64,000 nucleotides of DNA from Anarhynchus alexandrinus. Lineage: Eukaryota; Chordata; Aves; Charadriiformes; Charadriidae. The stretch covers positions 63,054 to 127,053 of the forward strand of contig VUYV01000513.1 in the NCBI GenBank assembly GCA_008711295.1, read 5' to 3'. The translations under genes and the position numbers were made by a program. Positions 12,769-26,250 of this stretch are shown here, piece by piece. Position 1 is the first letter of the stretch. Every line of letters starts with the position of its first letter. Below the pieces are notes generated by a model that made no database searches, was not told where the DNA came from, and saw nothing but the letters and a program-made list of their open reading frames with translations.

Positions 12769-15543
12769 AATTAAGAGCTCTTAAAACTGGTTTTGAGAGT
12801 CTTTAAATGCTAGTGAATGGTTTAGTCACACAGTACTCCTCTCTCTCTTAGTTCCCCAGATAAGGTGCCAGGCAGAATGTTGCAGAAGCACAGGACTGTA
12901 GTTTTAGCTTTGTTTTATCTTAAGTAAAAATGGTGTCTCACATCTTTCCGGAAGGGAGAAAACACTTGTGGAAACAGAACATGGACAGCAGCGGGGATAT
13001 CACTTCTTTGAGTATATTTACTTTAAATTTATACTGAATCCAGAGGAATGGTTGTCTTCCATCTTCTGTGTATCAAAAAGTGATCTCTGTTCCATCTAAG
13101 AATTTAACCCACAGGGTTTCTGTGCATATTTTCAGAGGTGTGAATCTCAGCTGGTGAACTCACACTGGCTGTACTGAAGTTAGACTTACTTACACCAGGT
13201 GTGAAAGATTAAGAAGCAAATCAGGAAACCAGAAGCAGAATCCAGACCCCCTTGAATCACATTCCCATGTGTACCTTGAAGGCCCTTAGCCTTCCCAAGT
13301 GCTCAGTTATATCGATTAGATCTTCTGGTGTATTAATTTAATTATGCGTCCTATACCTGAGACTATATTTAAGCTCTACTGTATCAGTAGAGAAATTCCA
13401 ACTTCATAGTAGGAAGGAGCTGTACAAGGAACCAGCCCTCAGTCCAAGTAGAACAGGCAGAAGAAAGTGTCATTCTAGAAATAAGTGACATTTTCAGTTA
13501 GGTTTACAAACAGTCAAGCTCTTGTAGCAGATGCTTCATTACAAGAACCTTTCGAAACGTAAACCGAAGACATAAGTCTACAAGTGCTCAACACATAAAA
13601 CGCTAGTAGATGGCAGAAAAAGAGTATTTGAGCTGCATTCAAAGGGCAAGTGAAGAAGGTACAAGCAATTGATAGGGCAAAGGGCCATGGTGTAGGAGAA
13701 TGTTATTGAACATGCTACGCTGCTTGGGAGGAATCCAGATCAGCATCTGAGCAGCTGCATATTCTGGATAATCCATTGATGATTAATGAAGAAAGAGGGG
13801 AGGCCAGTTGCAATCATCTCAGCCCAGTGGTATGAATGCATAGCATTAATCAGGTCTTTCATCATTTTTTGTAAAAAGCCCCTGTGCAAAACACAGGTGG
13901 CAACTAAGGCATGGTGGAAACTCATCTTCAGTAAGCAGGCACATTGCTCTACTCTCTCTTCATGAAGACTTAACTACAAAAAAAAAAAAAAGATATAATC
14001 ATATGGTACTGAACAAAAAGCTGTGGGAAGTTTCGGAAAGTATTGCCTAAATGTTACAGCAACTAGCTGACGTCATTCATCAGCTCAGGAGGTTAGCATT
14101 TGCATGGGCAGAAGTCAAGCTATCTAGACATCCTTAGTGTGTCTATTCCTGACATCTAGGGTTTCCTTTATTTTTACAGGAGAAAGGAGACACTCCAAGG
14201 ATGGGTTTCTCTGACCTATTCTAGTTGTCTACACTAGGGTGAGTTCAACTATACCCAGAAAATCCCATTTCTCTCTTTTGACCATAAAGGGGGCTGACAT
14301 TAACATCACCTCACGTGCAGATGACTGCATGCAAACATCATATTTAGTTAGATGAATCCCCCCTCTTCTCATAGTATGAAAAGCTTGCACTGAGCGTTAA
14401 ATTTTTGATATCAAGACTTGGAGTTGAAGTTAGAGATATTTGGGATGGAAAAGGCTGGCTGAGTTTGTTTGCTTATCTTGAAGGCTTGGTGGTTCTCTTT
14501 ACACTGAGCTATGGATCCAGAGACCCTCAGGCTATCAGCAACCCATGTGTGTGAATACGTTCACACAGCAAAGCTTCTTGCTTAGCAGCACATCTTCAGA
14601 AGTGGTATATTCATGTTGTGAGGGCCAAGGAACAATATGAACAGGAAAATACTGTTTTCAAAATGTGTTTCATAGCTCAGCAGTGTGCTTCCTAGTGTGT
14701 TGGATTTCAGGACGTGAAGAGCCAGTTTGAATTTCTCTGCACACATGGTGCAAAACATACTGTCACCCTTCATTTGTTACTGCAATGATCTCAATATGAT
14801 CTCCAGTTCCTTGTTTTCTTCAGTAGTGTCTTGTTCAACAAGGGCAGAGGGAAAGATATGGATTATATGGCATATTCTAGGGCTTTTTTTCTACAACTAA
14901 ATGAAATATTTTAGCTGTCCTTTTTAGTGGCTGAAAACTGAAATAGGGAAAAAAGGAAATATTTCGTAATGAAGTTGTTTAATTTACTAAACAGTTCAGC
15001 TGAAGTGAATGAAAAAACATAAATTCTTAACAAAAAAAAAAGGAAGAGTCTGCTTTAATTTAAGGTTTTAAATAAAAAAGTTTTCTGTTCTGAGATTTAC
15101 TTCATAATTTGTAGATTTAAAAAAAATAAAAAACAAGCTAAATATTTTCAAAAGTAAACGTTTAATCTGAAGTAACATCTTTTCCAATTATTTTAATTTC
15201 AGATTGACACAATTACATTGTTAACATTACTAGCCACAGTCAAGAATGAAAAATGAATGTGGCTATCTTCATATAGGTCAGAGTGTCAAAGGCATCATAA
15301 TGGAGAAGGGGAAGGTTTATGAACTTCTTTCTGTAGCTTAGTCTAACACAAACCCTCAAACAATATTCTCTCATGGTAGTGTTCTGATCCAATATTCCAT
15401 CTATAGAGGTTCATGCACATCTTTTGATTGCAGAGTGGTTTTGTAACATTACAGCAACCCACATGGCCTCACTTGTGACTGTCAGACCCAATAGCACCTG
15501 CTGCTGTACTGTTAGCCCTCATGTAGCCCACATGGCCCAAGTT

Positions 15544-17056
15544 GCAGAAAGCAAAGGCAAGGACTGGAAGAATAAGGTACTGCCCACTATAGGAGAAGAC
15601 CATGTTCAAGACCATCTGAGGGACCTGAAGGTGCACAAGTCCATGGGACCTGATAAGATTCATCCACGGGTCCTAAGGGAACTGGCAGATGAAGTTGCCA
15701 AGCCACTATCCATCATATATGAGAAGTCATGGCAGCCTGGTGAAGTTCCCAGTGACTGGAAAAGGGGAAACATAAACCCCATTTTTAAAAAAGGTAAAAA
15801 AGAAGATCTGGGGAACTACAGGCCAGTCAACCTCACCTCTGTGCCCAGCAAGATCATGGAGGAGATCCTCCTGGAAACTCTGCTAAGGCACGTGGAAAAT
15901 AAAAAGGTGATTGGTGACAGCCAGCATGGCTTCACCAAGGGCAGATCATGCCTGACTAATTTGGTCGCCTTCTATGACGGCGTTACAGTGTTGGTGGATA
16001 AGGGGAGAGCAACAGACGTCATCTACTTGGACTTCTGCAAAGCATTTGACACTGTTCCGCATGACATCCTAGTCTCTAAATTGGAGAGACATGTATTTGA
16101 CGGAGGGGCCACTCAGTGGATAAAGAACTGGCTGGATGGTCACACTCAAAGAGTTGTGATCAATGGCTCGATGTCCAAGTGGAGACCAGTTACAAGTGGT
16201 GTTCCTCAGGGGTCGGTACTGGGACCNNNNNNNNNNNNNNNNNNNNNNNNNNNNNNNNNNNNNNNNNNNNNNNNNNNNNNNNNNNNNNNNNNNNNNNNNN
16301 NNNNNNNNNNNNNNNNNNNNNNNNNNNNNNNNNNNNNNNNNNNNNNNNNNNNNNNNNNNNNNNNNNNNNNNNNNNNNNNNNNNNNNNNNNNNNNNNNNNN
16401 NNNNNNNNNNNNNNNNNNNNNNNNNNNNNNNNNNNNNNNNNNNNNNNNNNNNNNNNNNNNNNNNNNNNNNGGGTGTGCTGATCGACGAGAAGCTCAACAT
16501 GAGCCAGCAATGTGCGATCGCAGCCCAGAAGGCCAACCGCATCCTGGGCTGCATCAAAAGAAGTGTGGCCAGCAGGGCGAGGGAGGTGATTCTGCCCCTC
16601 TACTCTGCTCTCATGAGACCCCACCTGGAGTACTGCATCAAGCTCTGGAGCCCTCAACATAAGAAGGACATGGACCTGTTGGAGCTAGTCCAGAGGAGGG
16701 CCACAAAGATGATCAGAGGGCTGGAGCACCTCTTCTATGAAGACAGGCTGAGAGAGTTGGGGTTGTTCAGCCTGGAGAACAGAAGACTCCAGGGAGACCT
16801 TATAGCAGCTTTCCAGAATCTGAAGGGGGCCTACAAGAAAGCTGGAAAGGGACTTTTTACTAGGGCATGTAGTGATAGGGCATGGGGGAATGGCTTCAAA
16901 CTGGAAGAGGGTAGATTTAGCACAGATATCAGGAAGAAATTTTTCACTTTGAGGGTGGTGAGACACTGGCACAGGTTGCCCAGGGAAGCTGTGCAGGCCC
17001 CATCCTTGGAAGCATTTACGGCCAGGCTGGATGGGGCTTTGAGCAAGCAGGTCTAG
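15544..17056 (+). pseudogene. CR1 ORF2 reverse transcriptase, truncated
   Basis: In the family, ORF2 encodes the endonuclease and reverse transcriptase that copy CR1 RNA into the genome by target-primed reverse transcription. The visible protein starts near AESKGKDW (15544). It shows the RT fingers motif NYRPVNLTS (about 15814-15840), QHGFTKGRS (about 15922-15948), motif [14 protein letters not shown] (about 16024-16062) and motif [11 protein letters not shown] (about 16195-16224). The N gap then hides motif C, the Asp-Asp pair. After the gap the frame changes, because the gap length is not a true measurement, and runs from GVLIDEKLN (16472) through [12 protein letters not shown] to the stop at 17054-17056. 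An open frame reaches upstream to 15424, but those codons do not look like CR1. There is no endonuclease domain. Confidence 0.93.
16227..16470. other. assembly gap (244 N)
   Basis: Unsequenced gap inside CR1 ORF2. The family spacing between the flanking motifs suggests that somewhat more than 244 bases are missing, and the frame differs on the two sides. The gap size is therefore probably an estimate. Confidence 0.98.
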
Positions 17057-17140
17057 TGGGAGGTGTCCCTGCCCATGGCAGGGGGTTGGAACTAGATGAT
17101 CTTTAATATCCCTTACAACCTAAACCATTCTATGAAAAGG

Positions 17141-17438
17141 TGCAGCCAAGCTCTTCTTGGAGTTGCACAATGATAGGACAAGTGGCAACACACGTGCAAG
17201 TTGGGACATGGGAAATGCTGTTTAGCTATTAGGAAAAAACATTTTTTCAACACAAAGCTGGTCAAACATTGTACTAAGTTGCTCAGTAGATAGGCTGGGA
17301 AATCTCAGTCCTTGGAGATATTCAAAATGCAACCTGGACAAGACCATGAGCAATCTAATTTAATAAGACTCTGTTTTCAGGAGGAGGTTAAACCAGGTGA
17401 CCTACAGAGGCCCCTTCCAAACTCAAGTTTTCTGTGAT
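17141..17438 (+). mobile_element. older CR1 LINE tail
   Basis: A diverged sense CR1 3' end of a different subfamily. GGTGCAGCCAAGCTCTTCTT is followed by TGATAGGACAAGTGGCAAC, CCTTGGAGATATTCAAAA, GACCATGAGCAATCTAAT, then AGGAGGTTAAACCAGGTGAC, CTTCCAAACTCAAG and TCTGTGATTTC. It begins directly after the younger CR1 in the same orientation. The missing upstream part was not found before 15540, so its 5' edge coincides with the younger insertion. Confidence 0.88.
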
Positions 17439-20400
17439 TTCCTTTGGCCAACAGAAGTGTGTTACTGCTCAGGGGCACTCTTCATGCAAATTAAGTACCT
17501 TGTTTCCAGAATCAAAACTTTCTGTTCTCGTCCACCAGCTGTCACCTCTTGTGACAGAATGCCCAGTGGGTAATAACAGGGTTATCCCTAAGCTCCTTTC
17601 TGTGGTCTTGCACCTACCAGAGCCACAGTATGCCTCTAGGAACCTGAAGCTGTCTCACATGTTGTATATACTAAAGCCATATCCAAAACACAGTTCATCT
17701 GCAGACATGGAGCTTACACACACACCTTCGCGACTTGGGCAGTCCCTTACCAGGTGTAGACACAAAACTTGTCAGAAGAGGACTCCGAACCTAAACTAGG
17801 ACCTTAAACTGCTGCACTCAGAGCTAAAAGTAGAATTGTAAACTAATTTTTCCAATATTCAGCCTCTCTGTTCTTAGCATATTCCTTCTGCCCATGCCTT
17901 GGAAGCTGAACTACAAAATTTGCAACACGCTACTTTTGCATTTTCATTTGCCATATGGCCTGAAGTTCCTTAGACCTGAATCCTCAGGAAACAATACTTT
18001 GTTCTCTCTCTGCACCCAAAAAGGTATTTTTGTTTGAAATGGACAGGATTTGTTACAATTAAGATCACGATGGAATAAAAATTATGGTGTTGCTAAACAG
18101 GAAGGTCATATAATCATAACTTTTAGATCTGTGATATCTTTGCATTTGGGGACCCCAAAATTATCATACTGGAACTAGTCTACAAAAAAGTCTTCAGACT
18201 CAGTTTACGATCATCTAAATCTTACCTTGCTGCTTGGGCTGAAATTCCACGTTCACAAACATTCAGATATGGATGGGTACAGTCAACTTAGACTACTTTC
18301 TACAACACAGTAGAATGCTTAGAGAGAAGCTGCCTAAACTAGCAAAGAGAAAATCCCTACATCTCTCCTCACTACGGGTTTTTGTTGGAGTTATTTATTT
18401 TTTTCTGATGACAAAGGTGAACTACTGCATATATCTAAAAATCTGCCTGGTTAGGCCATACAAATATGACAGGCAAGGATACATCTGAGAATCACTTTGG
18501 GGTTTAGCCACTGATATTCTTAAATGTTGTATAATTGTGCATTTATCAGTGTCAGAAACATATGTCCTGATGGGATTTAGATGCTGCAAGTACAAGATGG
18601 ACACAGGAAAGTGTCTGTGAATACCCACAGATGTGTATTGAGGTTCCTTCAGGTACAATTCATTACTAAGAGGTAAAAAATAATGTCTTTCTCATACAAA
18701 GTCTTGTCAGTTCAGGGTGCAGAACAATTGGAAGGTAGACCTAAAACAGCTATGCAGCTGGTTTGCAGCCATAAGATTAAGTTTAAATGAGAAAAAGGAC
18801 ACTATTTGTCTTCTGATTTCTGAGAATGTAGGGTTCACTTGGTTCATATTTTCAAGCTTTTCTGTACACCTGTGACCAAAAAAATTTAATTTTCTTAAAT
18901 AAAAAGAAAGCTGAGAATCTCTCTTAACTGCACCATTTTGCAAGCTAGATATGGAACACATAATCCTTTCCTTCTTTTAAGTATTTTCATAGGCTTTTAC
19001 ATGATGGTCCTGATTCTTAGCACAACCTCTTGTGGTTTTTGGCTGTAGTATTGACTGTAATTGACCTAGACCACCTTATATCTGACCCCAAATCTCATCT
19101 TCAAAGCAAACTTTTTTGTTTAATCTTGCCTTACTAATTTTCTGACTGACCATTTCTGGTCTGACGACATGTGCTTTAACTGCTCATGTTCTTTCTCTTC
19201 AGGATGAATTATTCATCATTTGGACACACTCCAAAATGCATGGACACCTTTTAAAGACTGAATATAGTTCATACCATTAAAGGTAACCATCTCTGGGAAA
19301 CATGCTTTCCTCCTCTGACCCTGCCTCCTGCTCTGCTGCAGAAAATGCTTTCAGCTTTCAGAGCCTTTTCCCTGAATATGGACTTCATTCTTCATGAAAT
19401 TACCCAGTCATTGCTCCCCACAAGCATGTGGTCCCACGTTGGTCTGGAACATATAGAGGGTTATTGTATTACACGGTTATTTGTGACCTGTAAAATTGAT
19501 ACCAAGTTTATTATAGTGCAGCTGACTTGGTTTCAGGTTTCAGACGTTATTAATCATAATAACAAAGAGTGTAACAGCAGGAGCATGTCTGATGGAGGAG
19601 ACTTCAGTCTGAGATTCGTTCTACATGTAGGTTGAAAAACAGTTAAAACAGTCTGTATTTTAGGCTGAATTCCCAACTTGTGAGATTTCTAGTTTCTTAA
19701 TTTTGCTTTTCAGGCTTCTAAATGCATAGAGACTTATGTCCTTGGAAGTTTAGCATTTCTTTTATCTGGGAAAATATATATAAAAAAAAGGTAAATAAAG
19801 CTCAAGATAGACAGACAAGCAAAAATCCCAGTTCAGGACTTCCTCCTTTGCACTAATTGTTGAAATAGCTTTGCAAAATGGTGATTTATGAAATATTAAA
19901 GGATGGATTCTGATTAAAATTACCATGGGGTAAACTGGAATTATTCCCATGAAATGAGCAAACCTATGTATATGGAAACAGAATCAGAGTTTAGGTGAAA
20001 TCTGTTGCCTAGAGATGGTTGATTTCCATCTCATTGAAAGTCATTAGTATAAATCTAACACTTGAGCAGGAAAAGCCCAAGACATACAAAGAGAGGGACC
20101 CACAGTTCCTCTTCCAACACAGTTATAGAAGCAGTTAGAAAAAAAAAATTAAAAAGTATACTACAACAAAAAGTACTTTTTCTTATAAGTAAAATGTATA
20201 TTCCTGTGACTGCTGGGCAATTTCATTGGGTAGGAGGTGTTTAAGGAGCTGTGGCTCACACAAGAGCCCCATTAATGCCATGTTGTAGGGTAACAGCTGT
20301 ACTGTCACTGCAACAGCACTGAGGTGCAACAGTGAATCTCCTTGCTGTATGATGACATGGAGGGCAGCAACCAGGAAAAGTATCACCAGACACTTAGATA

Positions 20401-23400
20401 GGTAGCTCCAGCTTCTACTTGCAAGACTATGAAGATTTTGAAGAGATACTACCTTCTAATCCTCAAATTGGTTAGCAGAAAGCCAGAAAAACTTTCCCAG
20501 TGGGCAGACAGATACCTTCAAAACTGCTTTCTTGACCCTTGGTTTGAAATATGCAATATTCACCATGCCATTCCCAGGATCTTTGCAGAGACAAAACACA
20601 GTAGACTCATTACTATGCCTTAATTTAGTTTGGGTCATTATAAGGAACTTCTGCATTCTATGGAGGGGACCGGGCGATTTGCCCCATAAAAGGTTTGGTG
20701 CTTTAAACTCATGCTTGATTTCAGCCTTGGGATTAGTCTTACTGAAGGCAGAAGGCACCCTTTTACAGAGGATTGAAACACTTTATTGAAGAGACCCGAG
20801 CTTTGCAGCCTACCTGCAAACACAAACATCAGGCAAAATTTATGGAGTGAATCATTAAAAATTATTTGCCCAAATCTCTTCAAGAGCTCAAAGACAATGT
20901 GTTGACACTACAAACACAGGAGTGAAGGAGAACAAAACACAACCATTTATACTGTGTTCCTTTACTCTGTCAGATCCTCCAGACTGCAGAAGCTCTTAGA
21001 AACTGCCAATTTATTTTAGGGGTGTGCAGGGATATTCAGCACTGATAGCAAATAATTTTGCATAAAGCTTAAAATTCTAGTACATGCAGTAAGACTAAAT
21101 CCCCAGAGTACCTCTCAGCTTTGAACAGTGCTGCTTAGGAAAAGAAGTGATTGCATATGCAAGAGAAAATCAGAAATAAAACCCATCTACGCTGAAAAAT
21201 GGAATACCTACCAAATGGGGAGATAAATAATATGCCGCTTCAAAGTAAGTCTTGCCACACAAATCCTATAATCACTGTGAGAAAAAGGGATTATGTAAAT
21301 ATATTTGGTGATTAGCAAAATTACATATTCAAAATTATTTAATTTCATTATCCACTGAAAGTTACACAAATAAATACCTACTGTACCTGCATTTTCCCCA
21401 TCTGCCTCTTTGTCATTTTTGACAATCATTATCTACAAGCTAGACAATGTATGACCCGGGTGATGAGCTAGATATTGTTTAACAAACATTTATCATGTAC
21501 ATACCATGAATGATTTCAGAGCAAAAAGGACAGGCTGATGGTTAAAGTGTGTGAATGAAAATTGAGAAACCTTTGCACTGCCTTCACTTTCATGTCACAG
21601 AAGACAATTATTTTTATGTCTCATTTTTGAGGTATGCAAAATGTGCTGACTGCCTGCCCAAAGGTCCCCTTGGTCAAAATGTACTGTGTCATACATGGGA
21701 GTAGGACACCAACAAGAGGTAGGAGCAGATGGAGAAGAGGAAGGCTGTGAGGTACAGCAATAATGATGGTTGTTACATGCATAGCCAGGTAGCCAAGGTC
21801 AGAAGGTAAAAGGGACACCTTTGTACCCTTCCTCCCTCCCAAGAAAAGGAAGGGCAGTCTAAATATTGAAATTAATTGTTAGCCTCTGGTGAAGCTATAA
21901 GGTAGAAATAAAAAAGGAATGATAGACAGGTCTGAGCATCTTGGGTTGTATGGGTCAATGTGGGTAAGATTCTTTTCTGTTAAGATGGGAGTTCCGAACT
22001 GGAGAAAATAGTACAGTAGTAACTGTGTATAAAAATCCAGGTCAGATAACTCTGTCCAGACATTCATAGGTTGAGTGGTGACCCAGGGATGAGGGCAACA
22101 ACCTCCAGTACTCAGATGAAAATTACATGTGATGCTAAGATGAAGAACAGGAGACTTTTATATAAGAGTCCTCCCTGAGAAGACAGAAGATAAAAGAAAC
22201 TACTTGGAATCTATGACATGAGACGCTGTCTTAATTCACAACTGTATTTTTTTAAGGTGAAAAATAACAAAAACTACTCTCAGCTATGACAGAAGGAGCC
22301 AGAGCAGCTACCAAAGCAAGGCAAGGAATGGTGCAAGACAGAGCTTTCAGCAAAAAGAACAGCCTAAACCATCAGGGAACAGTATGCAGCCAAGGGAGAA
22401 GGGGCACCTAAGCCCTCACCAAATGATGAGCTCTCTTGAGGTCTGGCCTTGCTGTCTGGAAAGTCTTAACCACCTCCAAGTGCAGCTGAAAATGATGCAG
22501 GAAGGGAAAGTTACCCAGGGTTTAGCTGTTGCCTCTCCAGAGGAAAAGATATTAAAGTCATTATAGTCATAGCTTTACTTTAAGCATTAACTATCATTAT
22601 TGTTCTTGCCTACCTGTTAGGAATGCATTGTCTCCCTTGATCACAGGCATTGTTCATTAGCCTCTCTCTTTATTTTTTTTTTTTGTCTGAGTGCCAGGGA
22701 ATGTGTTACAACAACCTGAGATTAGGTAAGGTCTTGGGCTAGGGTTTTGCAAGTGAGGGTCTTAAATTTGAATCTGAACCTTGACACTGCCAAATAAGTC
22801 ACACTGAAGGTTAAATGTGGGTGTCCAACACCTATGAAGTCCTGTGCCCAACCATGACTGAACATTTGTCTTTGCTGAACGTGTCTTTATGATAGCTCCA
22901 TAAGGCAACAAAGCATCATGTTGTGGCAATAGGAACACGGAGAGACAGGCAAACTCAGGGAGAGGTCATCACGGTGCCAAGAAATCAAACAATACCTCCT
23001 TGTCTTCAGAAAGTACTCCCATCACTGAAAGACCTTTCATCTCCAGCCAAAACTCCCATGAAAATGGTACACAGGGATAATGTAACAGAGAGGGTATGGA
23101 ACATGAATAATTTGTGATTGAGTTTTGATTCAGTCAGAGGATATCTGTGATATTTTACACTGCACCTAATCCAGTGGCACTTCGGGTCATTGCCAAGAGA
23201 GACAGTCACCCTCTCCTCTCCTTTCTCCTCACTCCACACCATCAACTGTGCCTTATGTCTCCTTCCCCACATGAGATCGAATAAACCTCTTGAGGGTTTA
23301 AGTAAACAAGGAGATTTCATGGAAATATTTTTTGTTCCTTTGTTTGCATGTGTGGTAGGTTAGTTTTCTATAGATCAGCTGGACCAGCTGACTCACACTT

Positions 23401-24889
23401 CAGTTTCAGCTCTAGGACATGGGAAACAGTAGAAATGCACAGCTGAGGACAAAAAGCAGAAGGAAACACCACCTTGGGCTGCACTGAGAAGTCATGAGAG
23501 TTTGAAATGTTCATCAAATTACAGATCACATCTCTCCTGTTTACAATTTCCTCTCAGTAGGGCAGAATGAGTATTTTGTTCCTTCTATATAAGGAGATGG
23601 GCAAAACACGACTCAGTAATGATTACGGACCACTAAGCAGTGAAGATAAAAGCAGCTAAAAAGTAGACAGTAGACAGATAGTACCTTTCCTTAAGGCCCT
23701 TCCATTTAGCAGTCCTCTTGTTTGACTTTTTGACTCATGACTTCTCACAGATGAGTTACCAGCAGAATTTTATTTCCCCCAACCCCCCAGAATGAAGCTT
23801 GGAAAATAAGATTTCTCGTCTGTCGGCAGTATTGATATTTAGGAGTTTAAAAAAAAAAAGAGAGCCATGAATTATCCTGAATCAAGATGAAAACTCTAAC
23901 ACAGCACAAGAGGTCTAAAAGAAACCAGGTAAATGAACTTTGGAATTATTGCATCTCACTTGAGTTTAGTGTTGACAAGCGGGATGTCTATCAGCCAGCC
24001 ACCCTGAACTCTCTCATCACCGGAGAGAAAGAGGCTGTCTAGAGGCTGTGTCAAAGTCAAACACTTGTCTTGATAGCAAAAACACCCTCTTCATTGCATT
24101 GAGTACCTCAAGTTTGGATGTCTAAGTATCCAAGTCTAAATATTCAAGATCAAGCACTCATTTTTCTAATCAGTCACTAAATATTTAACATGCATATTCT
24201 CAAATATAATACAAAACTAGCACAACATTAATATTGATGACTAGGTTTAATGTAAAAGTTAGAACAGGATGAAACAAGATAAAAGAAATCAAGTTTTCTC
24301 CACCTCCAACACCATCAGGGATTAGGCTGTAGTCAGTGTAATCAGATTCTCTGACTCTTGCCGCAGTTTTGCTGTCCCATCAGAGCTAACACAGCAGCCT
24401 TTCTCACAGGGTTCAGGTCACTTTACCTACAAGTATCCATCCAGAAAGCTGCTGCAATGACTATTACCTAATTTGTCATTTCCCCAGAGCACCAGCACAT
24501 GAATCCCTTAGCTGAGACACCATGCTGTCAGTTGCCCATCTTCATTTCCAGTAGACCAAAGTCTTTGTCCCTCTCCTGCTTTTTAGCACTCATTCAGAAT
24601 TGAAAGTTTGGGAGAGAACTGTGGCCACTACACTTCAAAGGAAACATAGTGTCCTTTGTCCTCTGAAACTGCTATTGCTTGGGGCAAGCTCACCTTAAAC
24701 ATCTATAAATCCACCTTCTTCTTCTTCTGTAAATATGTCTGTAAGACCTTAGTTTGCTGTGGTGCCCACGAAATGTCAGCTATTATGCCACAATGTGTTT
24801 TCTATACAGCTTACTGTGTCCTGATCGTGATAATAAGTATTATTTCAGTACTTCTTGGTGCTGTTTGGTGTTTATGGCCACCTGCCCAT
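17439..24889. other. 7.4-kb gene-free stretch
   Basis: No gene, RNA or known repeat supported. Open frames (the longest about 121 codons at 17434-17799, plus) lack domains and sit in unremarkable AT-rich sequence. There are short A-rich runs near 23848-23860. Confidence 0.5.
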
Positions 24890-24985
24890 GTCTTATCCAT
24901 AGACTTTATGGGGACAGGGACTGTGTTCTTTGTCCTCAGCTGCATCTCACCCTGGGCAGTGGAGTGGAAACATAATAAACACAAA
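24890..24985 (+). mobile_element. L2-like ancient LINE tail
   Basis: The order TAGACTTTATGGGGACAGGG, ACTGTGTTCTTTG, GCTGCATCTC, CCTGGGCAGTGG and CATAATAAAC resembles the 3' end of L2 LINEs, which read 'tagactgt...gggcaggga...tgtgt...' and end in AATAAA. It is heavily diverged. A chance resemblance cannot be excluded without a profile search. Confidence 0.4.
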
Positions 24986-26012
24986 ATTCTGAGTTCCATT
25001 TCCTTGAAATAAAAATGTATAGGTCCTGATTCATTGAAGTCATGTGTCTTAGGCTAATAAAAAGTTGCACCATTATGTTGTATGGAAAGTTGGCATTTTG
25101 AATGGGCCACCATCTGGACTTTAATTTTTATATATGGTCTATATTGATACCTGAAGTTAATATCACACCTACATTTCCATTCCTAAAGCTCATTATGACA
25201 AGCTTATAAATTTAACCTTTATGAATGAAATAATCTGTTCTTAGACAGCTGTCAAATGGATTTAAAGAACCTGAATGTAAACAGTTGTTACTTTTGAGGG
25301 TGCAAAACCTGTGTTTTATTATTACAGGATTTTTGCAAACCTTCTAAAATACTTCTGGTGGCTCAACAGGAGAAGACAGAGACTTGAAACTTGGACAGTG
25401 AAGCATGACCTGCAGCAATGGCTTTGTGTAATCCCAAGGAAACCTGTTTTAATTTGGCTGTTTTCTGGAGGTTTAAAATGTCTTTTCCATATGCAGTGCT
25501 CTTCATATTTTACCTATAAAGGACCTGCCAAAGCTCCACTGGCATAAAACATGTGTGGAAGTTGATTAGAAATTTCCATGAAGTTGTCATTCCCTGTGCA
25601 GTACTGCTATTTTGCAAAGAAAAAGAAATGAAAAGGAAGATATTTTAAATATATATACTTATGTGGAATCTGAATCTGGAATACCTACATACTTACGGGT
25701 GTTTAAAGAGCTATTTACATACAAAACCACAAAGCCTCAAGAGGAAGTATTTCCATATTACATGTAAAAAAGACAGCTGCAATTTATAAAACTGCAAAAT
25801 ATGTATTGATGCAATCAGAATTAATTAAAATGGAAGAGAATATTTATCTCAAAAAAGAAAAGTTTCTCATTTAAAGTTCTACATTCTCTTAAAGTAAGAT
25901 TCTTATAGTTCATTTATCATTAAATAACTTTTACAGTTTTCGTAATGACTTTATATCATACCACATTTCATCACTTTTAATTGTTATAAAATCTAATCAT
26001 GTAATTTGTATA
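24986..26012. other. gene-free AT-rich stretch
   Basis: Nothing recognised. The sequence is very AT-rich at 25780-26010. Confidence 0.5.
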
Positions 26013-26250
26013 ATTCATAGTTTATAAAATTTTAAGGCCAGGAAGAACCAATAGCTTAATTTAATCTGAACACCGAATACCTCATGCCATGGAATTTTGT
26101 CCAGTTGTTTCTGCAACAGGTCTTCTGTCACTATTTTGATCAAACTTTTCTGAAGAAGTAACATCCCAGCTTGTTTTAAAGCAATCATCCTATGGAGAAT
26201 CTACTGGATTATTTAGCAATCTTTTCTAACAGTCAAGGTGGTGCTCAAGT
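26013..26250 (-). mobile_element. ancient CR1 3' relic
   Basis: The plus strand gives the complement of an old sauropsid CR1 3' end. It starts at ATTCATAG and TTTTAAGGCCAGGAAGAACC, then shows TAATCTGAACACC, CCATGGAATTTTGTCCAGTT, TTTCTGCAACAG and AGCAATCATCCTATGGAGAA. The 3' terminus is at the 26013 side. This is a different subfamily from the young avian copies in this window and is much more decayed. Confidence 0.7.

Larger units (their letters stand above)
6717..15539. other. 8.8-kb gene-free stretch
   Basis: No supported gene. The largest open frames are minus 7250-7660 (136 codons, lysine-rich middle part from an AT-rich segment with GTTTT units at about 7521-7536) and minus 9831-10214 (127 codons). 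Neither has a recognised domain. The stretch also contains a purine-biased region (10380-11720), a C-rich run (12752-12768), a poly(A) run (about 13978-13991) and weak ancient-repeat-like motifs near 8735-8790, 11870-11935, 12610-12680 and 13168-13245. Confidence 0.5.
15540..17137 (+). mobile_element. CR1 LINE, 5'-truncated, fairly young
   Basis: Sense-strand CR1 beginning inside ORF2, upstream of the reverse transcriptase core. It continues through ORF2, a short 3' UTR (TGGGAGGTGTCCCTGCCCAT from 17057) and an end at CCATTCTATG. The reading frame has no stop on either side of an internal N gap. Full-length CR1 is several kilobases long with ORF1 and an endonuclease domain. Both are absent here, so the copy is a normal 5'-truncated, immobile insertion. 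A second, older CR1 tail starts within a few bases of its 3' end. Confidence 0.97.

Noticed and set aside
16069..17046. Minus-strand frames of 71-162 codons, partly made of X
   Set aside because: Antisense shadows of CR1 ORF2 and translation of the N gap.
24656..25012. 118-codon plus-strand frame with a hydrophobic middle
   Set aside because: It overlaps an L2-like tail and has no recognised domain.
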